A model generated the notes under the pieces. It was not told the origin of the DNA and did not search any database. It worked only from the letters and a program-made list of their open reading frames with translations. The translations under genes were made by a program, and so were the position numbers. Of a DNA stretch of 64,000 nt, positions 36,068-45,150 are shown piece after piece; the stretch's first letter is position 1, and the number at the start of each line of letters is the position of its first letter. The DNA comes from an uncultured Chloroflexales bacterium (lineage in GTDB: Bacteria > Chloroflexota > Chloroflexia > Chloroflexales > Chloroflexaceae): assembly GCA_937967405.1 (NCBI GenBank), contig CALCJV010000022.1, forward strand, positions 42,670 through 106,669. Direction: 5' to 3'.

Positions 36068-38943
36068 ACGCCGAGCGGTTCATGGTGATTGATGGGCATG
36101 CCCTTGCCTTCCGTGCCTTCCATGCGCTGCGGGATGCCAACCTCCGCACAGCTGAGGGCGAAGCAACGTTTGCCGTCTTCGGCTTCTTTCGGATTCTGCT
36201 GGCGAGTATTCAAGAATATCGCCCACATTACGTTGCGGTTGCCTTCGATGTCGGGCGCACCTTCCGCGATGACTTGTATGCCGCGTATAAAGCGGGGCGA
36301 GCCGAAACACCGGCCGAGTTCCACAGCCAGCTGGCCCGCATCCAAGAGGTGCTGCGTGCGCTGAATATCCCGATCTACACGGCTGAGGGCTACGAAGCTG
36401 ATGATGTGATCGGCACGCTAGCTCGCCAAGCCACCGCCCAGCACGTCGAAACCCTGATCCTCACTGGGGATACCGACACGCTCCAGCTTGTCAATGAGCA
36501 GGTGCATGTGCTCCTCGCCAACCCCTACAGTCGCAGCGCGGGGATGACCCGCTACGATCCTGCGGCGGTACGCGAACGCTACCACGGGCTGCGCCCCGAT
36601 CAGCTAGCCGACTTGCGTGGGCTGAAAGGCGATGCATCGGATAATATCCCCGGCGTGAAGGGCATCGGCGAGAAGGGGGCCATCAGCCTGCTAAACGAAT
36701 TTGGCAGCATCGAACACATCTATCAGCAGCTTGAGGCCGTGCCGTTGCGCTATCGCAAGCATCTCGAAGGACAGCAAGCGCAAGCCGAGTTTAGCCGCCA
36801 ACTCGCAATGATTGTGTGTGATGCACCGGTTACGCTCGATCTGCCTGCTGCCCGCGTAGATGAGTATGACCGCACGGCGGTGATTGAGCTATTCCAGCAG
36901 CTCCAGTTTGGGAAAACCTTGCTCGATAAGTTGCCCACACCAATTGCCGACGCACCCTATGCTGCCCTGCCTCCAGCCCCAGCTGCCACAGGGCCAGTGC
37001 CACCCACGACAGGTGCTACGCAACAACTGGACATGTTTGCCCTGCAGGATGCCCCCGCCGTACCAATCCCACCGCCGCCGACCTCTGGCGACTATCGCAC
37101 CGTTAGCACGCCTGCCGATCTGGATGCGCTGCTGCACGCCCTGAACAGGGCCCCAGCATTTGCTTTTGATGTAGAAAGCACTGGACTTCATCCGCTCACC
37201 GATACGCTGGTCGGCATTGCCTTGTCCACCCAAGCGGGCACAGGTTGGTACATTCCGGTTAGCCACCGCACCGGTGAACAGTTGCCGCGCCACACGATTG
37301 TCGCTGCGCTGCGGCCCTACTTCGCCAATCCACAGCAGGCCAAGTATGCCCACAATGCCAAATTCGACATCGAGCTATTGCAGCAGGTCGGCATGCCGGT
37401 GCAGGGCCTTGCCTTCGATGTGCTGCTCGCTGCGCGCCTCTTGGGGCGGCCGCAAGCTGGGCTGAAAGACCTCGCCTCCTACGAATTGCGCCTGTCGGAG
37501 CCGATGCAGAAGATTGTGGCATTGATCGGCAAAGGCAGCCAGCAGATCAGCTTCGATCAGGTGGCGATTGAGCACGCCACGCCCTACGCCGCCGCCGATG
37601 CCGATATGACCCTGCGCCTGACAGCCCACTTCCGCGAGCAGCTTGCCGCGGAGCCATCGCTACAGGCGATCTTTGCCGAGATCGAATTGCCCTTGGTCAG
37701 CGTCCTTGTAGCGATGGAAACGGCGGGCATACTGGTCGATCAGGGCTATCTCCAGCAGCTCCACGAGCGGCTGAGTGCACGCCTGCACGAGTTGGAGCAG
37801 GAGATTTATGGGCACGCTGGGGGTGCATTCAACATCAACTCCGGCATACAACTGAATGAGGTTCTTTTTGACAAACTTGGGTTGCCGACAACGGGGCTGA
37901 AGAAGCTACGCGCATCTGACCGCTTCTCACTCACCGCCGATGTCCTCGAGACGATGGCCGATCTGCACCCGATTATTGCGGCGATCCTGAAGTATCGCCA
38001 GCTTGCCAAACTCAAATCTACCTATGTAGATGCGTTGCCCCAGCTTATCAACCCGCACACGGGACGCATCCATACCACCTACAACCAGATTGGCACGGCA
38101 ACTGGGCGCATCTCATCAAATAATCCCAACATGCAGAATATCCCCGTCCGCACGGACGAAGGCGGTGAGATTCGGCGAGCATTTGTCGCCCCTGCGGATC
38201 ACGTCCTGCTGGCCGCCGACTACTCGCAGATCGAGCTGCGCGTGCTCGCCCATATCACCCGCGATCCGGGCTTGGTGCAGGTCTTCCGCGAGGGGCGCGA
38301 TATTCACGCCGCCACCGCTGCCCAGCTGTTTGGGGTAGCGCAGGAGGACGTAACCAAGAACCAACGCCGGATTGCGAAGACGGTGGTGTTTGGGGTGATC
38401 TACGGGATCAGTGCGTTTGGCTTGGCCCAGCGCATCGGCGGGCTAGATCGCGGCAGCGCACAAGCGTTGATCAATGCGCTCTTCGCCAAATTCCCCAGCA
38501 TTCGCACCTACATTGATGAGACACTCGAACGTGGGCGACGCGACGGCTACGTGCAATCCCTGTTCGGGCGGCGACGCTGGATGCCCGAACTGAATAGCTC
38601 GGGCCCCCGCAAAGCCGCCGCCGAACGCGAGGCGATCAATGCGCCGATCCAAGCCACTGCCGCCGATCTGATGAAGCTGGCGATGCTCAAGGTTGCCGCC
38701 GCACTGCACGAACGCCAGCTTCAGAGCCGGATGCTGCTGCAAGTGCATGATGAACTGATCCTCGAAGTGCCGTACCCAGAGCTTGCAGAAGTTGGTACAA
38801 TGGTGCGTGAAGTGATGGAGTCTGCCTATCAACTCAGCGTGCCGTTGCAGGTGGGGGTTGAGGTGGGCCCCAATTGGGAAGCGATGCAACCCTTTGAACC
38901 GGAACGGGAAGCACATTCGCGTGAGCCAAACGAGGAACAGTAG
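36064..38943 (+). CDS. polA: DNA polymerase I
   Basis: Replication/repair polymerase that removes RNA primers; 959 aa, all three domains. The 5'-3' exonuclease is N-terminal ([45 protein letters not shown]). The 3'-5' proofreading domain (~360-545) keeps its acids in [19 protein letters not shown] and [12 protein letters not shown]. The polymerase domain has [13 protein letters not shown] (motif A), [16 protein letters not shown] (O-helix) and [12 protein letters not shown] (motif C). The track start is GTG 36064 overlapping the Uma2 stop; ATG 36082 is an alternative. Confidence 0.97.
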   Translation: MNAERFMVIDGHALAFRAFHALRDANLRTAEGEATFAVFGFFRILLASIQEYRPHYVAVAFDVGRTFRDDLYAAYKAGRAETPAEFHSQLARIQEVLRALNIPIYTAEGYEADDVIGTLARQATAQHVETLILTGDTDTLQLVNEQVHVLLANPYSRSAGMTRYDPAAVRERYHGLRPDQLADLRGLKGDASDNIPGVKGIGEKGAISLLNEFGSIEHIYQQLEAVPLRYRKHLEGQQAQAEFSRQLAMIVCDAPVTLDLPAARVDEYDRTAVIELFQQLQFGKTLLDKLPTPIADAPYAALPPAPAATGPVPPTTGATQQLDMFALQDAPAVPIPPPPTSGDYRTVSTPADLDALLHALNRAPAFAFDVESTGLHPLTDTLVGIALSTQAGTGWYIPVSHRTGEQLPRHTIVAALRPYFANPQQAKYAHNAKFDIELLQQVGMPVQGLAFDVLLAARLLGRPQAGLKDLASYELRLSEPMQKIVALIGKGSQQISFDQVAIEHATPYAAADADMTLRLTAHFREQLAAEPSLQAIFAEIELPLVSVLVAMETAGILVDQGYLQQLHERLSARLHELEQEIYGHAGGAFNINSGIQLNEVLFDKLGLPTTGLKKLRASDRFSLTADVLETMADLHPIIAAILKYRQLAKLKSTYVDALPQLINPHTGRIHTTYNQIGTATGRISSNNPNMQNIPVRTDEGGEIRRAFVAPADHVLLAADYSQIELRVLAHITRDPGLVQVFREGRDIHAATAAQLFGVAQEDVTKNQRRIAKTVVFGVIYGISAFGLAQRIGGLDRGSAQALINALFAKFPSIRTYIDETLERGRRDGYVQSLFGRRRWMPELNSSGPRKAAAEREAINAPIQATAADLMKLAMLKVAAALHERQLQSRMLLQVHDELILEVPYPELAEVGTMVREVMESAYQLSVPLQVGVEVGPNWEAMQPFEPEREAHSREPNEEQ

Positions 38944-38945
38944 GT

Positions 38946-40028
38946 ATGACAACCCGTATAGCGCATGATGCTGAGCGACCCAACGCGCCCCCCACCGGTG
39001 ATCGATCTGTGCCGCCGGTGCCGCCGCCGAACTTGGCGCACAGCGCAGCGGCAACCAATCACCAAGCCGCTGTCGCCCCTGTCTTTTCGGTCGTTGCCCC
39101 AGTCTACAATGAAGAAGCCCTGTTGCCTGAATTCTATCGGCGCACCGTTGCAATGCTTGAGGCTCTCGGCGAGCCATTTGAGATTGTGCTGGTTAATGAT
39201 GGCAGTCGGGATCGTTCGCCACAGATCATGCGTGAGCTACATACCCATGATGAGCGCGTGAAGGTGCTCTTCTTTTCGCGCAACTTTGGGCATCAGCTAG
39301 CGATCACAGCGGGTACAGATTATGCGCGGGGGCAGGCCGTGGTCGTGATTGACTCTGATCTGCAAGACCCGCCTGAAGTCATCCCCGATCTGATTGCCAA
39401 GTGGCGCGAGGGCTACCACGTTGTCTACGCCGTGCGGGCCGAGCGGGAGGGCGAGACGTGGTTTAAGAAGACGACGGCGGCGATCTTCTACCGCATGATC
39501 ACCAAGATCACAAATGTCAACATTCCGGTAGATACAGGCGACTTTCGCTTGATGGATCGCAAGGTCGTCGAGGCATTGCGATCCATCCGCGAGCACAGCC
39601 GCTTCATGCGCGGGCTATCGGTGTGGGTTGGGTTCAATCAGGTGGGCGTGCCCTATCGCCGTGCCGCCCGCAGCGCAGGCAGCACCAACTATCCGCTCCG
39701 CAAGATGGTGCGCTTTGCCTTCGACGGCATTACCAGCTTCTCCTATCTGCCGCTCCAATTGGCAACGATTGTCGGCTTTAGCGTTGCTGGGATCAGCGTG
39801 ATCGGCATTATCCTTGCGATTGTGCTGCGCCTCAGCGGGAACAATGCCTTTGAAGGGCAAGCCACCACGCTCGTCAGTGTGCTCTTTCTGGGTGGGGTGC
39901 AGTTGATCTTTCTCGGCATCATTGGTGAGTATCTGGGACGCATCTACGATGAAGTCAAACGCCGCCCACTCTACATCGTCGCTGAGACGTTGGGCTTCGA
40001 GGATGAGCAGCCGCCCAGCAGCGGATAA
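38946..40028 (+). CDS. GT2 glycosyltransferase, polyprenyl-phosphate type (DPM1/GtrB-like)
   Basis: 360 aa. A ~50-residue Pro-rich start precedes a GT-A domain with [32 protein letters not shown] and the DXD-like [15 protein letters not shown], then [13 protein letters not shown]. Two membrane helices near 275-340 end the protein. This is the family that loads sugars (glucose, mannose, arabinose) on undecaprenyl phosphate at the membrane. Follows polA with a 2-bp gap. Sugar not determinable. Confidence 0.92.
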   Translation: MTTRIAHDAERPNAPPTGDRSVPPVPPPNLAHSAAATNHQAAVAPVFSVVAPVYNEEALLPEFYRRTVAMLEALGEPFEIVLVNDGSRDRSPQIMRELHTHDERVKVLFFSRNFGHQLAITAGTDYARGQAVVVIDSDLQDPPEVIPDLIAKWREGYHVVYAVRAEREGETWFKKTTAAIFYRMITKITNVNIPVDTGDFRLMDRKVVEALRSIREHSRFMRGLSVWVGFNQVGVPYRRAARSAGSTNYPLRKMVRFAFDGITSFSYLPLQLATIVGFSVAGISVIGIILAIVLRLSGNNAFEGQATTLVSVLFLGGVQLIFLGIIGEYLGRIYDEVKRRPLYIVAETLGFEDEQPPSSG

Positions 40029-40029
40029 G

Positions 40030-40060
40030 GCGCAAGCCAGCTCATGGCTCCGGCTTGCGC
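40030..40060. terminator. Bidirectional terminator-like hairpin between GT2 and lepB
   Basis: A perfect 9-bp stem GCGCAAGCC / GGCTTGCGC encloses a 13-base loop. It sits in the 41-bp gap between convergent genes. There is no T-tract. Confidence 0.6.
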
Positions 40061-40069
40061 GGGCTGCGC

Positions 40070-40852
40070 TTAGGGGAGCGGCGCGGTATACTGTGGGCTA
40101 GGGATCAGGCCGAAATCGCTGAGCGGGAAATACAGCACCCACGCCTGCCCAATCACGCGATGCAGGGGCAAGGCATCCCACTCACGTGAGTCGCTGCTAT
40201 TCAAGCGATTGTCGCCCATCACAAAGATTGTATCGGGAGGTACCGTGACCGGCCCTACGCTGCATGCTGAACCGCTATTGCAAAAGGTGCTAGCTCCATG
40301 CAGGTACGGCTCATCCAGCAGCAGGTTATTCACATACACCCGCCCATCCCTGATCTCAATCGTCTCGCCGGGCAGGGCAATCACACGCTTGATGAAATCC
40401 TTCTGCACATTGAGCGGGTACTCAAACACGATAATATCGCCACGCTGGGGCATATGGAAGGGGTAAATCACACGCGGCTCAAGCTCTTGATTGCCGGGCA
40501 GTAGGCGGAGCGGCGCATTCAAATCGAAGTGAAAGTAGACAATTTTGTTGACCAGCACATATTGCCCGCTGTGCAGGGTTGGTTCCATACTGGCTCCTTC
40601 GATCTTGAAGTTCTGGACCATGCTCCGCACAATGATAAATACGAGGACAATATACATGATTGTTTCCAGCACCTCTTTGACGGCGGTGCGAACGGCATAG
40701 GGTACGGTGGGGGCCGGCGTGCTGTGCAGCATCTGAATCCATTCACTATGCGATGGCTCAGACCCGTTCGGTAGCTCAGGGGCGGTTGGCTCGGTATCGA
40801 ACGTGGGCGTTGCTGAAGGACGCAAAGGGGGGGGATTTCCTGATAGACTCAC
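40070..40852 (-). CDS. lepB: Signal peptidase I
   Basis: Membrane serine protease that cleaves signal peptides of exported proteins. I take the GTG at 40852, preceded by GGTGGAG, giving ~260 aa; the track's longer start adds an unlikely Leu-rich stretch. A ~70-residue Pro-rich cytosolic start is followed by one membrane helix (TIMYIVLVFIIVRSMV). The catalytic Ser is in IEGASMEPTLHSG and the Lys in KRVIALPGETI; MGDNRLNSSDSREW is box E. Divergent from the radical-SAM-like gene. Confidence 0.94.
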   Translation of the reverse strand: MSLSGNPPPLRPSATPTFDTEPTAPELPNGSEPSHSEWIQMLHSTPAPTVPYAVRTAVKEVLETIMYIVLVFIIVRSMVQNFKIEGASMEPTLHSGQYVLVNKIVYFHFDLNAPLRLLPGNQELEPRVIYPFHMPQRGDIIVFEYPLNVQKDFIKRVIALPGETIEIRDGRVYVNNLLLDEPYLHGASTFCNSGSACSVGPVTVPPDTIFVMGDNRLNSSDSREWDALPLHRVIGQAWVLYFPLSDFGLIPSPQYTAPLP

Positions 40853-41033
40853 AATCACTCCACCTATAGCAAGATTCGGCAAGCAGCATACACTGCGCTG
40901 CTGCACATCAATTCCAATCCAAGTAAGTAGAGAGTATGATATGATTACTAGGATGTACCATACCAAAAAGTACACTCCCTGCTATTATACTCGATAGACG
41001 CTTGAATGGCTAGACGAGGAGCCTGAGAATTCC

Positions 41034-42041
41034 ATGCACACTGCCCACTTTGTGACCCCTACTGATGATGGCCGCGTGCGCTGTGAGGCGTGTTTGTGGC
41101 GGTGCGAGCTGCATCCTGAGCAAACTGGCCGCTGTCACATGCGCGTTGCCCGGAATAATCACACGCTGGAGCTGCTCAATTATGGCTTGATTAGTGGGGC
41201 GAATGTCAGCTCAATTGAAGAGCATCGCCTGTGGCATTTCTTCCCCGATACGCTGGTGTTGGGAATCGGCAGCTGGGGCTATGCGTTCCCCGTCGATCAG
41301 GAGCGCGGCCCTTACACGACGATTCCCACTGATCCTACCAAACACCGCAGCCTGCCCGCCGAGAAAGCTGCCGCGTTTGCGCTGAAGCGGCTCTGTCGCG
41401 GCGTAGTTTGGGCTTACGGCGATCCGGCAGTCTCCGCCGAGTATACCCTCGAAATTCTGCGAGCGAGCCGCGCTGCGAGCCGCTACACGGCATTGGTAAC
41501 AACGGGCTACATGACGAGTGAAGCCTTCGAGCAGTTTGGGCCCTATTTGGATGGGATTGCGCTGGATATGCGCGGCTTCGGCGACAGTGCCTACCAACGC
41601 CTCGCCGGTGCGCCACACTGGGATGCGATCCTCGAAAGTGTCGCATGGGTCAAGCATCGCTGGCAAGTGCATATCGAAGTTACCACCCGCATGCATCACG
41701 GGGTCAATGATGATCCGCAGGAGCTACGCGCCCTGACGGCGTGGATCCGGCGGGCACTGGGGGAGCAAACCCCATGGCATATTCTGCCTGGCGATGCGGG
41801 CGTAGAGACCGCCGCTGCCGTGTTTCGCGCTCGGCGCATTGGGCTTGATGCCGGCTTGCACTATATTTACGGCATCGAGCCGGAGCAGAATACCCACTGC
41901 CCGCGCTGTGGCAATACCCTGATTGCACGCTCCAAAGGCGTATCGCGGGTGGTGGGCATCAGTGATGGGCAGTGCAATCGCTGTGGCTTTCAGCCCTACC
42001 TGCGGACCTCGATCTTCAAGCCACGCCGCCCCCAAGAGTAG
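41034..42041 (+). CDS. Radical-SAM-fold protein lacking the CxxxCxxC cluster motif
   Basis: 335 aa. Aligns along its length with the AmmeMemoRadiSam/PflA-like radical SAM enzymes. The N-terminal Cys block CEACLWRCELHPEQTGRC, then EEHRLWHFFPDTLVLGIGSWG, YGDPAVSAEYTLEILR and YLDGIALDMRGF match family blocks in order, and it ends in a CPRC...CNRC zinc ribbon. Where the family has GCNFRCxFCQNW, this protein reads GYAFPVDQERG with no cysteine. It should therefore not bind the canonical [4Fe-4S]-SAM cluster. The frame is open throughout and lengths on both sides are conserved, so this is substitution, not a frameshift. Function unknown. Confidence 0.8.
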   Translation: MHTAHFVTPTDDGRVRCEACLWRCELHPEQTGRCHMRVARNNHTLELLNYGLISGANVSSIEEHRLWHFFPDTLVLGIGSWGYAFPVDQERGPYTTIPTDPTKHRSLPAEKAAAFALKRLCRGVVWAYGDPAVSAEYTLEILRASRAASRYTALVTTGYMTSEAFEQFGPYLDGIALDMRGFGDSAYQRLAGAPHWDAILESVAWVKHRWQVHIEVTTRMHHGVNDDPQELRALTAWIRRALGEQTPWHILPGDAGVETAAAVFRARRIGLDAGLHYIYGIEPEQNTHCPRCGNTLIARSKGVSRVVGISDGQCNRCGFQPYLRTSIFKPRRPQE

Positions 42042-42162
42042 TGGCCCTGCGCCCCGACAGGCCGGCCCCGCCCAGTGCGGGCTAGGAGGACGGCTTACGC
42101 CCCCTGCGCTCCTCTGACTATTAAAACATCCTTTCATTAAAATAATCGTCCCAAACTGCCCC

Positions 42163-42190
42163 TCGACAATTTCAGAAATTGTGCTATACT
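42163..42190 (+). promoter_or_regulatory. Promoter of the HTH gene leader
   Basis: TCGACA at 42163-42168 and TATACT at 42185-42190 with a 16-bp spacer that includes the palindrome AATTTCAGAAATT. Transcription would start around 42197, just before the folded leader. Confidence 0.6.
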
Positions 42191-42211
42191 TGTACATCCA
42201 TCGAGTAATCC

Positions 42212-42296
42212 GGTGCTGAAAAACTTACGAGAGTTTCTGTGGTTTCCAGCCAGAGAGCTGAGGCAGTGTCCCCACAAGGTGGGGTGTTTCAGCCAC
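42212..42296 (+). ncRNA. Candidate structured leader RNA
   Basis: An outer pairing GCTGAAA (42215-42221) with TTTCAGC (42287-42293) encloses three hairpins. They are AAACT/AGTTT (42221-42236), CAGC/GCTG (42247-42260) and CCCCAC-AAG-GTGGGG (42270-42284). The cloverleaf-like plan lies right after a promoter and ~50 bases before the HTH start. I do not recognise a known riboswitch or ribozyme consensus. Pairings were found by eye. Confidence 0.4.
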
Positions 42297-42342
42297 TTTA
42301 TTGTCTCTCAAAACATTATTACACAGGGATGAGGAACAACCT

Positions 42343-42678
42343 ATGCCACAACGACAGATTACGCTGAGTAAAGCTGAACGCCAAGAGCTGATCCGCCTCC
42401 GCGACACCGCCGATAAGCCGTATCTGCGCGAACGGGCCGCCGCGATTCTCAAAGTCGCCGATGGCACTCCGGCAGCTGTGGTGGCTCGACAGGGGCTGTT
42501 GCGGCAGCGTAAGCCGGACACGATTTACGATTGGCTAAATCGCTTTCACGCTGAGGGTATCGAGGGCTTGTGTATTCGCCCCGGACGCGGGCGTAAGCCA
42601 TCGGCAGCGACGAATGGCACGCACCCCGAAGGTGAGCCAAGCAAGCCTAAGGCACACCAAGCGACTGCCCGATCATAA
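42343..42678 (+). CDS. Solo helix-turn-helix protein (IS630-type N-terminal HTH)
   Basis: 111 aa from the ATG at 42343 (GATGAGGAAC upstream). LSKAERQELIRLRD, YLRERAAAILKVADGTPA and TIYDWLNRFHAEGIEGL match the HTH half of IS630-type transposases. The protein stops where the DDE catalytic half would begin, after RPGRGRKPS. No transposase half lies downstream; aroQ follows in the opposite direction. Either a remnant of a two-ORF insertion sequence or a domesticated DNA-binding protein; the intact promoter and leader favour expression. Confidence 0.75.
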   Translation: MPQRQITLSKAERQELIRLRDTADKPYLRERAAAILKVADGTPAAVVARQGLLRQRKPDTIYDWLNRFHAEGIEGLCIRPGRGRKPSAATNGTHPEGEPSKPKAHQATARS

Positions 42679-42680
42679 AA

Positions 42681-42712
42681 GTTGCGCCGGACTTCGCTCA
42701 GTCCGGCACAAC
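42681..42712. terminator. Terminator-like hairpin between HTH and aroQ genes
   Basis: GTTGCGCCGGACT and AGTCCGGCACAAC pair over 13 positions with one C/A mismatch around a 6-base loop. It begins 2 bp after the HTH stop and separates two convergent genes. Confidence 0.65.
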
Positions 42713-42751
42713 TCTGCTTGCCTGCGTTGGTCAGCGCACATATACCCACCA

Positions 42752-43198
42752 TCATTGCGGCAATGTTGGTGCAGCATACTGCATGAGCCAATCGAGTGCG
42801 AGGAGATAGCCCTGCCAACCTAGCCCCGAAATTTGCCCCGTTACCACAGGTGCAACTACCGACGTATGCCGGAACGGTTCGCGCCGATAGACATTGGAGA
42901 TATGCACTTCGATGATCGGCACGCTCAGATTGGCAAGCGCATCGCGCAGTGATAGCCCATAGTGCGTTAGTGCGCCCGGATTGATGATCACGCCGCTCAC
43001 TAGCGGTGCGTGTTCCTGTATCCAGTCAATCAATACCCCTTCGTGGTTGGATTGAAAGCACTGCACCTGTGCGCCGTGTGCCACTGCCCGTGCGTGCAAC
43101 GCAGCATTGATTTGGGCGAGAGTTGTTGCCCCATAGATGTGCGGCTCGCGCTGTCCTAGCAGATTCAGGTTCGGCCCATGCAGTACCAGCACATTCAT
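42752..43198 (-). CDS. aroQ: Type II 3-dehydroquinate dehydratase
   Basis: Third step of the shikimate pathway, dodecameric cytosolic enzyme. 148 aa from the ATG at 43198 with AAAGGAGCAAG upstream. Landmarks: VLHGPNLNLLGQREPHIYG (active-site Arg/Tyr loop), FQSNHEGVLIDWI, IINPGALTHYGLSLRDAL and EVHISNVYRREPFRHTS. No neighbouring aro genes. It abuts the SLC13-type transporter on the same strand, ~100 bp away. Confidence 0.97.
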   Translation of the reverse strand: MNVLVLHGPNLNLLGQREPHIYGATTLAQINAALHARAVAHGAQVQCFQSNHEGVLIDWIQEHAPLVSGVIINPGALTHYGLSLRDALANLSVPIIEVHISNVYRREPFRHTSVVAPVVTGQISGLGWQGYLLALDWLMQYAAPTLPQ

Positions 43199-43296
43199 GA
43201 TCTTGCTCCTTTGTTTTGATTGGTGAATATGCGCTGCTTGCACCAAACGTAGGATTTACAAGCGCGTGGCTCCGCGCAGGCAAAGTCCCCGCTTGG

Positions 43297-45150
43297 CTAC
43301 AGTGGGAAGAGCAACGGCAGCACCAGCACCGTCGCCACCAGAATGATGAGCTGGAGCGGCACTCCCACCCGCGCAAAGTCGGTGAAGCGGAAGCCGCCGG
43401 GGCCAGTTACCAGCACATTCACTGGCGAGCCAGTCGGGGTGGCAAAGGCGACGGAGGTGGCGACGGCGATGGTCATCAGGAAGGTTGCCGGATTCACGCC
43501 CAAGCCGACCGCCGCTTTGAATGCGACCGGAGCCATCAGGATTGTAATCGCGGTGTTGGAGGCGAATTGGCTCAGCACCACCGTTACGAGAAAGACTCCC
43601 GTCATAATCGCCGCCGGCCCATAGGGGCCAAGGTTTCGCACGATGGACTCGGAGAGGAGCTGGATCGCGCCGGTATTTTCCAGTGCAGTAGCTAGGGGGA
43701 TCATGCCCGCGATCACAAAGATGCTTTCCCAGCTCATAGCGCGGTAGGCATCCTCGATGGTGAGGCAATTGGTGAGCAGCATCGCCAGCGCACCAAACAG
43801 CACCGCCGTGACAATCGGCACAATGCCCGTAATCATCATCGCCACCATCGCCACCAAAATGGCCACCGCCGTCCAGCCTTTCCCCGTCAACTTGTCGCTG
43901 GCAACGTTGGGATCACTGAGATACGTCTTCGCAACCACTACCACGTCGCGCTGCTCGTTGCGGAGTAGCGCGACCTTTTCCCAGCTCCCTTCAGCCAACA
44001 GGGTATCGCCGAAGCGCAACGGCGTATGCACAATGTTGGGAAGCGGCTTGCCCAGCCGCAAAATACGCAGGACATTCAGCCCATAGCGTTCGCGGAAGCG
44101 GACTTGGGCAAGGCTGCGCCCAATCAAATTGGAGCGCGGGGTAAGCAGAATCTCAACCACGCCGATGTGGTCACTAATCTGTTCGAGGTCATCCTCGTGC
44201 AACGGGCGCAGCCGCAATCCCTGTTCAGCGGCCAGCTGCTCAACTGAAGCCCGTTCTCCCCACGCATATAGCACCGTATTCGCTGGGATGATCGTGTCGG
44301 GCGTAATCGGCTCGACCCGTGCGGGCCGATTGAGTTCACCGCCTTGCACCTGCATGCCCAGCACATCCACATTGTAGCGTTCGCGGATATTGGCTGAGCG
44401 CGGCGAGTGCCCACTCAGCAGCGCAGACGAACTGACATACAGCGCAAAGGCCCGATCCTGCACCGCATAGGGCTGGATCAAATCCGCAAAGCTCAGCGTC
44501 GTATCTTCCACAGGCACGACATGGGCACCCGGCGGCACGCGCTCTGGGGTAAGCCACCGCCCTACCGTGAGCATGTACCCGACGGCAATCACCCAAACAA
44601 TAATCCCCATCGGCGTAAAGGCAAAGAAGCCGAATGGCTCATAACCTTGATCGGCGAGAAAATCACTTACGACGATATTGGGCGGCGTGCCAATCAGGGT
44701 CATCATGCCCCCAATCAGTGCGCCATAGGCCAGCGGCAGCATCAGCTTGGAAGGGCTGAGGTTGGCTCCGATGGCAAGCGACACTACCACCGGCAACAAG
44801 ATCGCGGTTGCGCCGGTGGAACTCATAAATGCCGAAATCAACGTAATCACCCCCATCACCAGCAACGTCATGCGGATTTCGTCAGTTCCGGCGATCCGTC
44901 CTAGCCGCACACCCAGCGCACGCGCCACACCGGTCTGAGCGATCCCTGCCCCCACCACAAACATGCCCCCAACAATAAACACGGCCGAGTTGGACAATCC
45001 AGCAAGGGCTTCGTTGGGCGTAATCAAGTTGGTAATGAGCAGCGCAAAGACGGACAGGAACGCCACCACAGAGAGAGGCAACCGATCCCATACGAATAAG
45101 CCAACCGTGACGAGCAGGATCAGCACGGTTATCCCGATGTCAACAGTCAC
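43297..45150 (-). CDS. SLC13/DASS-type transporter with two RCK-C (TrkA-C) domains
   Basis: 617-aa inner-membrane permease. Membrane segments 1-5 (VDIGITVLILLVTVGLFVW onwards) and a second block from residue ~400 flank a cytosolic region (~200-385) with two TrkA-C-like domains (LNVLRILRLGKPLP, DTLLAEGSWEKVALL). Signature STGATAILLPVVVSLA and SNTAITILMAPVAF loops fit the divalent-anion/sulfate-citrate symporters. Its start overlaps the upstream histidine kinase stop by 4 bp, suggesting regulation of or by that kinase. The transported anion is unknown. Confidence 0.88.
   Translation of the reverse strand: MTVDIGITVLILLVTVGLFVWDRLPLSVVAFLSVFALLITNLITPNEALAGLSNSAVFIVGGMFVVGAGIAQTGVARALGVRLGRIAGTDEIRMTLLVMGVITLISAFMSSTGATAILLPVVVSLAIGANLSPSKLMLPLAYGALIGGMMTLIGTPPNIVVSDFLADQGYEPFGFFAFTPMGIIVWVIAVGYMLTVGRWLTPERVPPGAHVVPVEDTTLSFADLIQPYAVQDRAFALYVSSSALLSGHSPRSANIRERYNVDVLGMQVQGGELNRPARVEPITPDTIIPANTVLYAWGERASVEQLAAEQGLRLRPLHEDDLEQISDHIGVVEILLTPRSNLIGRSLAQVRFRERYGLNVLRILRLGKPLPNIVHTPLRFGDTLLAEGSWEKVALLRNEQRDVVVVAKTYLSDPNVASDKLTGKGWTAVAILVAMVAMMITGIVPIVTAVLFGALAMLLTNCLTIEDAYRAMSWESIFVIAGMIPLATALENTGAIQLLSESIVRNLGPYGPAAIMTGVFLVTVVLSQFASNTAITILMAPVAFKAAVGLGVNPATFLMTIAVATSVAFATPTGSPVNVLVTGPGGFRFTDFARVGVPLQLIILVATVLVLPLLFPL

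Larger units (their letters stand above)
42042..42342 (+). other. AT-richer intergenic region upstream of solo HTH gene
   Basis: About 300 bp. The first ~80 bp after the radical-SAM-like gene are GC-rich. From ~42120 the DNA turns AT-rich and carries a promoter (42163-42190) and a predicted multi-hairpin leader (42212-42296). No ORF of note. Confidence 0.6.

Noticed and set aside
36064-38943. DNA polymerase I without proofreading
   Set aside because: The acidic residues of the 3'-5' exonuclease (DVEST, NAKFD, DADMT) are all present.
42343-42678. Complete IS630-type insertion sequence
   Set aside because: No DDE catalytic half, no clear terminal inverted repeats or target duplication; only the HTH part is present.
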